Below, piece after piece: positions 54,751 through 63,631 of a DNA stretch of 64,000 nucleotides. Below the pieces are notes generated by a model. The model searched no databases. It was not told the origin of the DNA and saw only the letters and a list, made by a program, of their open reading frames with translations. The stretch lies in NCBI GenBank assembly GCA_046350295.1, contig JAXMAR010000030.1:31357-95356 (forward strand), read 5' to 3'. The stretch's first letter is position 1. Every line of letters begins with the position of its first letter. Source of the stretch: JAXMAR01 sp046350295 (lineage in GTDB: Bacteria; Planctomycetota; Planctomycetia; Gemmatales; Gemmataceae). The translations under genes were made by a program, and so were the position numbers.

Positions 54751-54791
54751 TGGGCCGGCTGGATTCGAACCAGCAACCAAGGGATTATGAG
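54751..54791 (-). other. 3' half of a tRNA-Met(CAT) gene, attachment-site-like
   Basis: On the minus strand the bases read CTCATAA (anticodon loop with CAT), then TCCCT, TGGTT, the T-arm GCTGG-TTCGAAT-CCAGC, and CGGCCCA for the acceptor 3' side. The 5' half is missing: upstream bases cannot pair with the anticodon stem and no D-arm follows. A break just before the anticodon loop with an intact 3' half is the usual result of integration at a tRNA gene, where the element supplies a copy of the 3' end. A 10-bp hairpin (54837-54860) lies next to it. Confidence 0.7.
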
Positions 54792-54913
54792 GTTTCATGA
54801 TAGGCACACTTGCGGACTCTCAGGACTATGAGCGGACGCGGAAAAGACAGCTTTTTCGCGTCTGCTTGTACATCTTCTCCGCGTCGTCGTCAAAACTGAA
54901 GTATGGAGGGACT

Positions 54914-56400
54914 ATGGAGGACCCCGGCGGAGGGACGATTGGCCTGTGGTCGAAGAGAGCGCGTGCGCGGGAACAAGGAACCTGCCTGTACCTCCGACCT
55001 GGCGGCACCGATCGAGGCGGTCACCGCGCCGTTCGCGATCCTGGCGATCCGCGGCGTCAGCAGGAATACCTTTGCCTCGTTCTGGCGGAGGAGATGCTGA
55101 AGGCGGGCAACCCATCGTGGCTTACGATCCGACAGGAAGCCCGAGTGGAACTGAAAAGCACCGCTGACGGCAAGCAGGCCAGCTTTCCGGTCGTTGTCTT
55201 CGGTGGGGAGAACGCCGACGTGCCGGTCGCGTTCAACTTCATGGCTGGACTGCAGAAACCCTCTATCACAAGAATCGCGAGCCGCTCCATTTCTTCGTCG
55301 ACGAGGCGCACTGCCCATCGCTCCGCAGAAGGTCTTTCGGACGGAGCCGGTTGCTTGAAGCAGCCATGGAGGACATCGTCCTACAAGGCCGACGACGAGG
55401 CATCGAGACGACGGTAATCAGCCAGCGCCCCGCACTCGTGAACAAGAACATCATTAGCCAAGCTCACGTGCTCGTGCCGTAGGATCCTCGGCATTCACGA
55501 TCGCCGAGGCGATCAGCGAGTGGATCGATGCCTTCAACGACAAGGAACAAGGCGAGATCGTACTCGCTGGCCTGGCGTCGCTGGCGAGGAGAGGGCTGGA
55601 TCTGGGCGCCGGGCTGGGACCTCTTCCGCAAAGTCATGTTTCGCCGGAGGGAGACGTTCGACAGCTCCCAAACGCCTGAAGGTCGGCAGGCGCCGTTACG
55701 GCCGGCCAAGCTGGCTGAGATAGATGTCGCCGCCTTGGGTGCCCAAATCAAGGCGACGGTCAAGCAGGTCAAAGACAACGACCCGCGCGGCTCAGGCGGC
55801 GCCTGGCTGACCTCGAGCGCAAGCTCGCCGAGCAGCCGGCCGAGGAGAAGATCGTCGAGCGCGTAGAGTTCCCTGTCCTCAAGGACGGCCAGGCTCCAAC
55901 CGAACAGAAAAGGTGATCGAGCGGACCGAGGCAGCACAAGGCAAGCTCTCCGCGAAGGCGTGACCTGCGGCGCTGTCGGCCAGGCGGTATGAACATGGTC
56001 TTCGTGCCGCCGACCCCACCGTCGCAACGGCCAGCGCGCGATCGAGTCTCCCACTGCGATTCCGTCCCGGCCGGCCGCGATCGCCGGCGAACCCGAGGAG
56101 GCGAAAAGGCGGCGCGCCGGCGGCACCCGTTCCACCTCCGCGCCGAGCTGAACCCTTCTGAAGCGGCGGTGCTCGATGCGCGGCGTCGTTTCCGAGCTTG
56201 AGGGCGACGCGGCGGCGCATCTCGATCTACTCCGGTCGCTCGATCAAGAAGCTCATCCTTCCAGAAGGCGTTTCCTGCCCTGGAAAAGGCGGGCTTGCTG
56301 GAGTGCGTCGGCGATAAGTTCAAGCCGACGGACGCCGGCCAAAGCCTCGCACAAACAAGCAGCGATGACGCTCGAACTGGCTCCGAAAACTGGTTCCATC
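54914..56400 (+). pseudogene. HerA/DUF87-type ATPase, decayed copy
   Basis: Several frames together give a mobile-element ATPase. TSDLAAPIEAVTAPFAILAI leads into a degraded Walker A region (GVSRNTF, where GxxGKT is expected). LCLVLAEEMLKAG and SFPVVVFGGENADVPV follow. HFFVDEAH is the Walker B, with GRRRGIETTVISQRPALVNK as a motor motif, then VMFRRRETFDSSQTPEG and LAEIDVAALGAQIKATVKQV. Wing-type helices near 56150-56350 (SSSFQKAFPALEKAGLLECV) close the gene. Frames change many times and the catalytic lysine is lost, so this is a dead gene. Such ATPases pump or unwind DNA on integrative elements. Confidence 0.6.
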
Positions 56401-56947
56401 TGAAGCGAAGGCTCTGCGTTGCCTGGCGGATGCATCCCGCGCGCTACGCGAGAACAGTGTGGGCGGACGGAGCTGATCGATGAGCAGTTCGTCGTTCCAG
56501 AAGGCCTTCCCGCCTGCACGACCTTGAACTGATCGAGGGACGGAGTGATTTCCGCGGCGGCTTTGAGTGTGAAATGGCCTGGCGAGCCTATAAACTGGAC
56601 CAAAACCGACGCGTTTCTGCTCCGGTCTGGAGTTCAAAAGTGCCTCGGGTGCCCTTTCTCCCGAGCAGGAAAAGTGCATCGCCAGAGTTCGAGTGGAACG
56701 GCGACCGCGCGCAGTGCAAACCATCGGCAGAGGTCGCAGTCGGCCGCCTGAGCCGGCGCCACCTCGGCTTCGACATCCAATCTTCGGACGCCGCCCACCC
56801 CCGGCGGCTAAAATACAGCGGCATGGCCATTCCTCACGGAAAGGGGTACGCCAGTGTCGGTCGTCTGTTCGAGGTGTGCGAAGGATCCGGTGAGGCGGTG
56901 ACGGACTCGAGTTGCGCGTCCGGTTCTCCCGGCCGATGGCGCCGGGC
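56401..56947. other. Gene remnants, mostly unassigned
   Basis: This stretch contains a second winged-helix-like echo near 56480-56560 (SSSFQKAFPRLHDLELIEGR in one frame, close to SSSFQKAFPALEKAGLLE at 56250) and otherwise only short open frames on both strands without recognised similarity. It appears to be debris between two ATPase copies. Confidence 0.4.
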
Positions 56948-57080
56948 TGGGGCCTCTTCCGCAAAGTCATGTTTCGCCGGAGGGAGACGTTCGATAACTC
57001 CCAAACGCCTGAGGTCGACGGGGCGCCGTTACGGCCGGCCAAGCTGGCTGACATCGCCACCTTGGGCGCCAGATCAAAGG
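56948..57080 (+). pseudogene. Second fragment of the HerA-type ATPase
   Basis: The sequence repeats 55616-55740 almost base for base. It encodes GLFRKVMFRRRETFDNSQTP and LRPAKLADIA, against DLFRKVMFRRRETFDSSQTP and LRPAKLAEID in the first copy. Only this internal part is recognisable, and the frame is soon lost. It is a partial duplicate or a related ATPase brought in by another element. Nothing is recognised between 57081 and the promoter at 57271. Confidence 0.6.
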
Positions 57081-57270
57081 GACGGTCGAGCGGGTTGAAG
57101 ACAACGACCCGCACGAGCACAGGTGCCGCCTCGGCGCTTGCCGCAGACAACAGGTCGTCAGCGCGATCCCGGGACGATGTACGTCTTGCAATGGGCGACA
57201 TGCTGATCGCCCGGTTCACCGGCACCTGATCCACGCCGTGCGAGGACATTTGTCTGTTGCTTCAAGAACC

Positions 57271-57298
57271 TTTACCACGCGCCCGCTGGCGGTACAAT
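57271..57298 (+). promoter_or_regulatory. Candidate promoter of the HD/ImmA operon
   Basis: TTTACC (57271-57276) and TACAAT (57293-57298) are 16 bases apart and lie about 30 bases before the ATG at 57327. The -10 element is a five-of-six match; the -35 is weaker. GTGGGG (57317-57322) may serve as ribosome-binding site. Confidence 0.4.
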
Positions 57299-57326
57299 TG
57301 TGTTTCATCCATAAAGTGGGGCTGCC

Positions 57327-60224
57327 ATGAGTTCGTCCAGTGGTTTCCACGATCCATTCCACGAGCACCACAAGTTTCAAGACGACATCTGGGGACGGAT
57401 TCTCTTAAGCGACATGGAGCGGGACGTGATCGACACGCCCGAGTTCCAACGGCTTTTTCGCACGTCCCAACTCGGATTCGTCGACCTCGTCTACCAAACT
57501 GCCAATCACACACGCGGTGCGCATTCGATCGGCGCCTGCCACGTCGCGACGCTCCTCCTTGACAGCCTCAAGGAGAACCGCGAGAGCACAAGGAGCGAGC
57601 ATCAAGCGGGCATCCAGATTACGGCCGCGGAGAGAGTGTTGATCCGGCTGGGCGCCTTGCTTCACGACGTTTCCCACGTCCCCCTGTCCCATGACATCGA
57701 GCGGAAGAAGCACCATATCGAATTCGGGGGCGGCAAGATAAAGATGCCGTCCCACTACGGGCAGTACGACAAGCATGACGACTTCGTGCGGAATCCACTG
57801 CTCTTCGTGTTGTTGTTTGACACGGACACATCCGTGCTCGCCCGACTCCTGCGCTCTTATTCCAAACCCTTCTACACCCTGCTGAAGTCTTCCGACGGTC
57901 ATGCCCATGCAGCGCCCGCCGCCGCTGGCGCCGCGAATGGGGCGTCGCCGCAAGAGCGCAAGACGCACCTCTCTTCGTTCGTCTCGCTGCTGCGCGGCTG
58001 CGAGGGCACCGACTGGGATCCGAACGTGCTGCTCCTACCGAACCTCCTCTTCCACCTGCTGACGGTAGAGTCGCCGGAAGAAGACGGGATGCACCGGTCG
58101 TTTGATGTGCTCACGTCGTTCGACGCCGAGCCAACCCTATGGGGCCTTGGCCCGCCTTCCTTGTGGAACGAATTTCACAATGCCTGGTACCAGCCGTTCC
58201 GGCATGACATCATCGGCAATACGCTGAGCGCCGACCTGATTGACTACCTACGTCGCGACCCGCAGCGGCTGGGGATGGATCGTCGAATCGAGTTGTACAT
58301 CCTGAACTATTACATCCTCGTGCATGACGAAAAGCTGACGGCGACGTTCCGATCCCCGGGCGTGCAGGCGGACAAGAAGCTCTACCGCTGCGCGATTGAC
58401 GTCATCGACGACAAGCGGGGGACGAGCAGGACGGTCCTGCTCAACGACCTCTTCCGATTGCTGGACCTACGGCACGAGATTCACGAAAAGGCGGTGATGC
58501 ACCGCGTGGTGCAGGGCGCCATAGCGATGTTGTCTCGCACGCTGCTCATTCTCACGGACAAGAACGCCAAGCCATCCCTTCCCGACATTCTGGCGCTCAA
58601 GGGCGGCCATCACGCACTCCAAGGCGAGGAGTCTTTCTTTCACTTCCTGCTCGCAACGTGCAGGGAGCAGCCAGATCGGCTAGACGCCTACGCCATTCTG
58701 AGCAAGCTGGTTGACCGACGGATTTACCGGCCCTTGATGATTATTCCCGGCGACCGGGCCGCGAAACGGTTCACAATACAGGGCGCTAAGTCTAAGACAC
58801 GGCTCACAGAGAGCGAATTCAGCCTTCGAACGCTTGCGGCGCTCGTTGACTCTACGTACTACAGCCGCTTTCTCCTGTTCGTATCGGCGCTGATGGAAAA
58901 GTTGCTCCAGGGCGGGTTTGAGGGCGACAATGACATGTGCCAATATGTCACCGATCACGTGGTTAAGAGCGACAGCGATCTCGATGAGTTCATGAAGCTA
59001 ATTCCGAGCAGGGTAATCGCGTGGACCACCCCCTTCAAGCAGCTGTACAAGGACCCCGCCATCATGGTCGCGCTCAAGGATGGTATCATCCGGCTCGATG
59101 AGCTTGCAAAGGATGGCGGGCAGAGCGAAACGGATTGTACGACGATCCGCAGCCTGGTGACCGCGTCTATTGAACAGGCCGATGTGAAGTATTCCGCGAT
59201 GTGGAAACTGTACGTGTTCGTGAGCGACAGCCTGTTCTACACCGGCATTCTGTCCAAACTGACCGTTCCAGCCTTGCCCACGCTGCAAGCGAGGCGGCGC
59301 CAGAACGAACTCCTGGAAAATGCCCAGACGTTTTTCATCCGTGCGTTTGACGTCATGTTTGCAAACTGGGCGAAGCGATTGGAGGACGGGCTGTCCCCGG
59401 ACGATGGCGATGCTGTACTCAAGAGTGCCATGGACAGCGGCGCATTTCGCACGCTGGTAGGGAGATGGATTTCCCTATACCAGTCGAACAATAGGGAGAA
59501 CGCGGAGCTTGCCAGAGAAAGCTGGGATCCGAGCTTTGAGCTCTCCACAGTCAACCTCGATCGGTATGTCCACGGATGGGACCCTGAAGCGGGCCGGCCT
59601 GAGGCGAACTGCCGCGATATTCAATACAAGGCTGACAAAACAAACGAAGAACAGTTGCGCATTGCCCGGAAAAATCCTGCGTCGGCCCAGGGTCGCCTCA
59701 TGAGGCTGCTCGAGCAGTGCAGCGTGACGACGGTCGACGAGCTCTCGGAAAAGGAATTCATCTGCCTTCTGAGATTGTTCGAGAAGAATGAAGAAAAATG
59801 CACGTCGCTTCGCGAATCGGGTGCCGGGACGAACGACCTCCTGCGAGCGCTGTGGGCGGATGAACTCCCGGGCCTGTTTAGGCCGACTAGGGATGCTGTC
59901 AGGGACGATTCGACACGGAGGACTGCGCCAAGTCCGCAGTTTGATCTTCGCGATCGCGAGAGCATCAAGAAGTGGTTTGTCGAGGAAATGCGGGTATGCG
60001 AAGCGCCGCACGTCCGCCGAGCACTACTCGCCAGCACGGATGCTTTCGTCGATCTTATCGAATCCGCGGGCGAACCTAAACGGAATGATCTGGCGAGCGC
60101 CATCCGCCGCAGGGTCATTAACGAAGTGGGCTTCATCTTCAACCGCCTCAAGGAGGACCAGATTGAACGGTGGCTCGACAGCCAGCGCCGCCTGCTGGCG
60201 GGCGAGGCGACAGATGGGGAATGA
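57327..60224 (+). CDS. HD-domain phosphohydrolase, large (dNTPase/SAMHD1-like fold)
   Basis: 965 aa in one intact frame. Residues 36-130 match the COG1078/dGTPase type of HD enzyme: DTPEFQRLFRTSQLGFVDLV, HTRGAHSIG (H66), then ALLHDVSHVPLSH with the HD pair H113/D114. A later aspartate in ADLIDYLRRD (D305) could complete the metal site. Enzymes of this fold remove triphosphate from dNTPs or hydrolyse related nucleotides. The remaining 600 residues are unassigned and mostly helical; they may hold sensor or oligomer contacts. Base composition looks less GC-rich than the flanks. The next gene, 24 bases downstream, is an ImmA/IrrE-type protease. A defence or nucleotide-signalling role is inference. 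Confidence 0.85.
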   Translation: MSSSSGFHDPFHEHHKFQDDIWGRILLSDMERDVIDTPEFQRLFRTSQLGFVDLVYQTANHTRGAHSIGACHVATLLLDSLKENRESTRSEHQAGIQITAAERVLIRLGALLHDVSHVPLSHDIERKKHHIEFGGGKIKMPSHYGQYDKHDDFVRNPLLFVLLFDTDTSVLARLLRSYSKPFYTLLKSSDGHAHAAPAAAGAANGASPQERKTHLSSFVSLLRGCEGTDWDPNVLLLPNLLFHLLTVESPEEDGMHRSFDVLTSFDAEPTLWGLGPPSLWNEFHNAWYQPFRHDIIGNTLSADLIDYLRRDPQRLGMDRRIELYILNYYILVHDEKLTATFRSPGVQADKKLYRCAIDVIDDKRGTSRTVLLNDLFRLLDLRHEIHEKAVMHRVVQGAIAMLSRTLLILTDKNAKPSLPDILALKGGHHALQGEESFFHFLLATCREQPDRLDAYAILSKLVDRRIYRPLMIIPGDRAAKRFTIQGAKSKTRLTESEFSLRTLAALVDSTYYSRFLLFVSALMEKLLQGGFEGDNDMCQYVTDHVVKSDSDLDEFMKLIPSRVIAWTTPFKQLYKDPAIMVALKDGIIRLDELAKDGGQSETDCTTIRSLVTASIEQADVKYSAMWKLYVFVSDSLFYTGILSKLTVPALPTLQARRRQNELLENAQTFFIRAFDVMFANWAKRLEDGLSPDDGDAVLKSAMDSGAFRTLVGRWISLYQSNNRENAELARESWDPSFELSTVNLDRYVHGWDPEAGRPEANCRDIQYKADKTNEEQLRIARKNPASAQGRLMRLLEQCSVTTVDELSEKEFICLLRLFEKNEEKCTSLRESGAGTNDLLRALWADELPGLFRPTRDAVRDDSTRRTAPSPQFDLRDRESIKKWFVEEMRVCEAPHVRRALLASTDAFVDLIESAGEPKRNDLASAIRRRVINEVGFIFNRLKEDQIERWLDSQRRLLAGEATDGE

Positions 60225-60248
60225 ACGAATCGCTTGTGAGGCACGCCA

Positions 60249-61202
60249 ATGAGGCCGAAACAGGATAGTGTGTCCGCGAGCATCCGCGACAAGGCTTGGG
60301 CCGAAGTCGAGGACTGGAACAAGCAGCTCTACGCGCGCGAACTGCCCGTCTCGCTCGAACATCTCGCCAAGAGTTACTCTGTCGTGCGCCTGATGCGGGC
60401 GCCGCTGTTCTCCAGCGCGGGCCTGCGGCAGCCCAATCGCCGAAAATCAGAGTTCGTGATCGTCATCAACTCGGACAAGTTCAAGGACGGTAACGAGGAA
60501 GAAACCGAGATACCGCTCACGGATGGAGAGCTTCGAGACCTGGAGCCGACGATTCGATTCTCCATCGCGCATGAAATCGCGCACGTGGTGTTCCTGAAGG
60601 CCTCCGGCAAGTCGGCCAGAGACGCGTTTTTCAAGTCCGAGCGCACGCTCGACAGCCTCGAAAGCGAATGTAACCGCATGGCGAGGGCGCTCCTCATCCC
60701 CAAAGCTACCGTGATCGAGCGGCTCGGCGACAGGGTGTTTGATGCGCCTCATGTTCGCAGCCTGATCGAGCGGTTTCGAGTGTGGCCGGGGATGTTTGTC
60801 TGGCGGCTGCAGATGCACGACCTCGACACTTCATTCAAGAATCATGAGGGACTGATTGCATACGCAGAGGAAGATCGCGAGGGCATTTTCATTCGCGGCG
60901 CGCGCGTTTGGGGCATGAAAGCATCCGCCCGCTATGCGCAGCGGCCCCGAGGGAGCCATGACAAGCCCGGCGACGACATGTCTCCCATCGTCGGCCCCCA
61001 AGGGCTTCACTTGAAGGATATCGCAATCAATGCAGATATCCACGAAGTCCTGAGGCAAGGACAAGAGGTGGAAGTCGAGACGAGTATTCCGTGGCATGTA
61101 AATGAGAAAGTTCCCTGCGTTTTGAGCATGGCTGCCATTCAGCAAAAACCGCTCAAGCTCCTGTTGGCCATCAAGCTAACGGGCGAGATCATTCCCGCAT
61201 AA
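60249..61202 (+). CDS. ImmA/IrrE-like metallopeptidase
   Basis: 317 aa. The zinc motif HEIAH is at 108-112 (FSIAHEIAHVVFL), and the third ligand is probably E138 in LESECNRMARALLIP, which is the usual family arrangement. The last 130 residues (IFIRGARVWGM, KVPCVLSMAAIQQKPLKLLL) look like an additional sensing domain. ImmA/IrrE proteases cleave a repressor after a signal such as DNA damage and often accompany phage or defence genes. No XRE-type repressor is adjacent; a direct target could be the HD protein, which is inference. The start is 24 bases after the HD stop, so the two form one operon. Confidence 0.87.
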   Translation: MRPKQDSVSASIRDKAWAEVEDWNKQLYARELPVSLEHLAKSYSVVRLMRAPLFSSAGLRQPNRRKSEFVIVINSDKFKDGNEEETEIPLTDGELRDLEPTIRFSIAHEIAHVVFLKASGKSARDAFFKSERTLDSLESECNRMARALLIPKATVIERLGDRVFDAPHVRSLIERFRVWPGMFVWRLQMHDLDTSFKNHEGLIAYAEEDREGIFIRGARVWGMKASARYAQRPRGSHDKPGDDMSPIVGPQGLHLKDIAINADIHEVLRQGQEVEVETSIPWHVNEKVPCVLSMAAIQQKPLKLLLAIKLTGEIIPA

Positions 61203-61231
61203 TCGCAGTCAGCCCCGGCCTTTTTCCTCCC

Positions 61232-62128
61232 CTACCCCTGTCCCCCGTCCCCAAGGTTCCTCGCTTCGACTAGCTTTTGAAACTCGGCGAGGATCTCCGG
61301 ATGATGATTGGCGAGGTGCCGCACCACCCGAGAGTTGTCGAGCAGCTTCTTCAGATAGGCGACCACGATCACCAGCTGGAGCGTGTTCTTCCCGTGCGTC
61401 TCCTCGATGAGTTTGAAGTCCCGGCCCAGGGACTCCAGTTCGTGCTCCATGCGCGAGACGTCTTCGGGTGACAAGCCACGCGCCTCTTTCCCCCGTTCTG
61501 GATCGACCAGATGTTCGACCTGCGTCGTCGTGACCAGGCACTTGGAATAGGCGACCGAGAAGTTGTTGGCAGCGCACATCAGTTCGGCGATCTCGATTTG
61601 CCGCATCGGCTTGACCTTGCGCAACTCGCGAAGCGCCTCGGCGTTCGCGCGCTTCTCGCGAAGCAACAAGACAGCTTCGGAGCAGATACCTTCCAGGAGA
61701 TCGCGCTTTTGCCGGATGCTCTGCACGTCGATGTTCAGCGACCGCGCGATCCGCTCCTCAGCGACGCCGTTTTTGATCGCCCGCAGGATCATGAAATGCT
61801 CCTGGATCGCCGTCAGGCGGTTCACCTTGTGGTTGTAGGTGAAGCCCTCGTCGTCCTTGGCGACCAGGCATTTTGCGGTCGCCTTGCCGAGTGCCTTGAG
61901 GATTGCCAGGCGAACATGACCATCCAAGAGAATGAAAGAGCCCTCGATGCTCGACTCCGGGTACACCACCAATGGTTCGATCAGGCCGAGTTCCCTGATC
62001 GACGCTTCGGTGCACTGATACTTGGGCGAACGGGCAATGGCCTCGTCGAGCACCCGGGTGGGAAGGATCTTGGCGAGGTCGATCTCTTTAACAGCAGGCT
62101 CGCAGGCGAGCCGGACGGAGCTACTCAT
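61232..62128 (-). CDS. ParB/RepB-type partition-like protein
   Basis: 298 aa. The N-terminal ParB-like domain (IDLAKILPTRVLDEAIARSP, IRELGLIEPLVVYPE, FILLDGHVRLAILKALG) is followed by an HTH region (VAEERIARSLNIDVQSIRQK) and a RepB-type C-terminal part (LMCAANNFSVAYSKCL). ParB-like proteins bind DNA sites and, in the larger family, hydrolyse CTP. Its start overlaps the stop of the gene at 62121 by eight bases. Two such genes in a row with a third coupled gene form a set found on mobile elements rather than chromosomal parAB. No ParA is visible. Confidence 0.82.
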   Translation of the reverse strand: MSSSVRLACEPAVKEIDLAKILPTRVLDEAIARSPKYQCTEASIRELGLIEPLVVYPESSIEGSFILLDGHVRLAILKALGKATAKCLVAKDDEGFTYNHKVNRLTAIQEHFMILRAIKNGVAEERIARSLNIDVQSIRQKRDLLEGICSEAVLLLREKRANAEALRELRKVKPMRQIEIAELMCAANNFSVAYSKCLVTTTQVEHLVDPERGKEARGLSPEDVSRMEHELESLGRDFKLIEETHGKNTLQLVIVVAYLKKLLDNSRVVRHLANHHPEILAEFQKLVEARNLGDGGQG

Positions 62129-63020
62129 TGGTCCCCCCTTTGCTGCAAATCTGGTCTGCGATCGGTTGGGGAAGTGAGTCCAAGCCCTCCGCCCGAAGAA
62201 GTGTCGCAAAGTGTTCGTCGTTGAACAGTTGCTTGAGCGCTGAAATCGCGAACAACAGCCGCGTTTCACATATCTTGGCCTTCTGCACGACCATGCGCTG
62301 CCGCGCCGTCTCCTGCTGAAACTTGCGCAGGAGTTGCTCGGTGGAAACAGGCTTGGATGAAGGATTGCGAGGCCCGCGTCGCGGCTTCTTGCCGTTCGCC
62401 CGCCGGGTTTCGATCAGGCGCCGGGCACGAAGGAGCGACTTCCCACGAAGATCGTTTCGTTCGTAGGCGTCCTGAAGCGCCCGCTGCACCGCCTTATCGT
62501 CGGAAGTCGCGATTGTCATCGCGATGTTGACCGGCAAATGGCCCCGTTCGACCGCTTCCAGTAGACGATCCTCGCCCTTGGAGAGAAGTTGCAGGATGCC
62601 ACGCACGTAGGTGACGTTGAGATCCGTCTTGCGGGCGATATCGGCGTGACTGTAGCCGCGCTCCTTCAGCGCCCGGATCTCCCGTAGCAATTCGACGCTG
62701 GAGCGCTTGCGACGAGCAAGATTCTCGGCGAGGGACATCAAGAGGAGGTCTTCCTTTGACCCCTCTGCAAGGATTGCCGGGATCTCCTCCTCCCCCAGAG
62801 CGATGTAGGCTTCCAGCCGCCCTTGTCCGCACACAAGGCCGTATCGGGCATCGCCGTTGCTGCCGGAGATCAGGGCGACGGTGACCGGCTTCTTCAGGCC
62901 GAGCTTGGCGATGTTGGCGACGATCTGGCTAAACTTTATCTTGCCCCGTTGTCTGGGATTCAGGACCTCGACCTGCTTGACCGGGATCATCCGCACGGTT
63001 GTGTCGAATCGCACGTTCAT
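62121..63020 (-). CDS. ParB/RepB-type protein, second gene of the pair
   Basis: 299 aa. The ParB domain includes IPVKQVEVLNPRQRGKIKF, GLVCGQGRLEAYIALGEEEI and SLAENLARRKRSSVELLREI, with a clear HTH (YSHADIARKTDLNVTYVRGI). The C-terminus is again RepB-like (ICETRLLFAISALKQLFND). It differs from its neighbour in sequence but has the same plan, so the two may form a heteromeric complex. It is first in a coupled pair with the gene at 61232 and overlaps the gene ending at 63017 (ATGA). Confidence 0.85.
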   Translation of the reverse strand: MNVRFDTTVRMIPVKQVEVLNPRQRGKIKFSQIVANIAKLGLKKPVTVALISGSNGDARYGLVCGQGRLEAYIALGEEEIPAILAEGSKEDLLLMSLAENLARRKRSSVELLREIRALKERGYSHADIARKTDLNVTYVRGILQLLSKGEDRLLEAVERGHLPVNIAMTIATSDDKAVQRALQDAYERNDLRGKSLLRARRLIETRRANGKKPRRGPRNPSSKPVSTEQLLRKFQQETARQRMVVQKAKICETRLLFAISALKQLFNDEHFATLLRAEGLDSLPQPIADQICSKGGTNE

Positions 63021-63495
63021 GCCGCCACCTCGATCTTTCTTCTAAGGGCAAGGCTGGAGAGAAAATCCAGGTCATCGAACTGGTAGGTGTCGAGGTGGGC
63101 GCCGTTCGACTCGCAAAGGAGGAGGCGAGGCGCCTCGATATCCATGATCGGCAACAGGTAGTAATCGGCCGGCTTGTCGTTGGCGGCGTCCATTCGCGCG
63201 AGGATGGTGATGTCGGGCGCGAGGCCTGGGCCGAACTGCACGAGCCAGCGGTAGGCGCCGGCGGCCGTCTGCCGGCAGCGTGAGAGGACGAGGGATGCGC
63301 TGAACTCGCCGTTGATGAGGAAGAAATCCGTGGCAGTGTCGCGGGTGACGGTAGCTCCCACGGTGTTCAGGCGTTGAATGAGGTCCGCGGCGATCTGCGG
63401 ATAGAGCCCGCGCAAATGCGCGTTCACCTCCAGAAAGCTGTAGTCCCGGGCGGGTTGATAGCCTGCCAAACGGTATGCCTGCAGCAAGCTGCCGA
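63017..63495 (-). pseudogene. Hypothetical protein, N-terminus lost to an IS element
   Basis: About 155 C-terminal residues remain in frame: LLQAYRLAGYQPARDYSFLE, VNAHLRGLYPQIAADLIQRL, FFLINGEFSASLVLSRCRQT, DYYLLPIMDIEAPRLLLCES. The ORF formally extends to 63742, but past 63495 it runs into the IS leader and transposase, where the reading is antisense. It is translationally coupled to the ParB-type gene (ATGA at 63017-63020). In related loci a gene at this position belongs to a recombinase-type group; the similarity here is too weak to say so firmly. Confidence 0.5.
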
Positions 63496-63551
63496 ACCTA
63501 GACCCTAACCAAGCGAAGGCGCCACGAGCGTTTTTCCCAGGAGAACAAAAA

Positions 63552-63631
63552 ACTCGAAATCCTTCGGTCTTTTCGCGGTGTTTGACAAGTGCCACACTTT
63601 TCACGCACGCGAACAGAAAAGGATTTCGAGT
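63552..63631 (+). promoter_or_regulatory. Inverted repeat covering the transposase start
   Basis: ACTCGAAATCCTT (63552-63564) and AAGGATTTCGAGT (63619-63631) are perfect 13-base inverted repeats. The right arm covers the ribosome-binding region and two bases of the GTG start. A transcript that enters from outside would contain both arms and fold to hide the start; an internal promoter (TTTGACA at 63581 lies between the arms) would give an mRNA without the left arm. This is a known way for insertion sequences to avoid read-through activation. Confidence 0.55.

Noticed and set aside
54751..54826. Complete tRNA gene
   Set aside because: Only the anticodon loop, T-arm and 3' acceptor strand can be found; the D-arm and 5' acceptor strand are absent.
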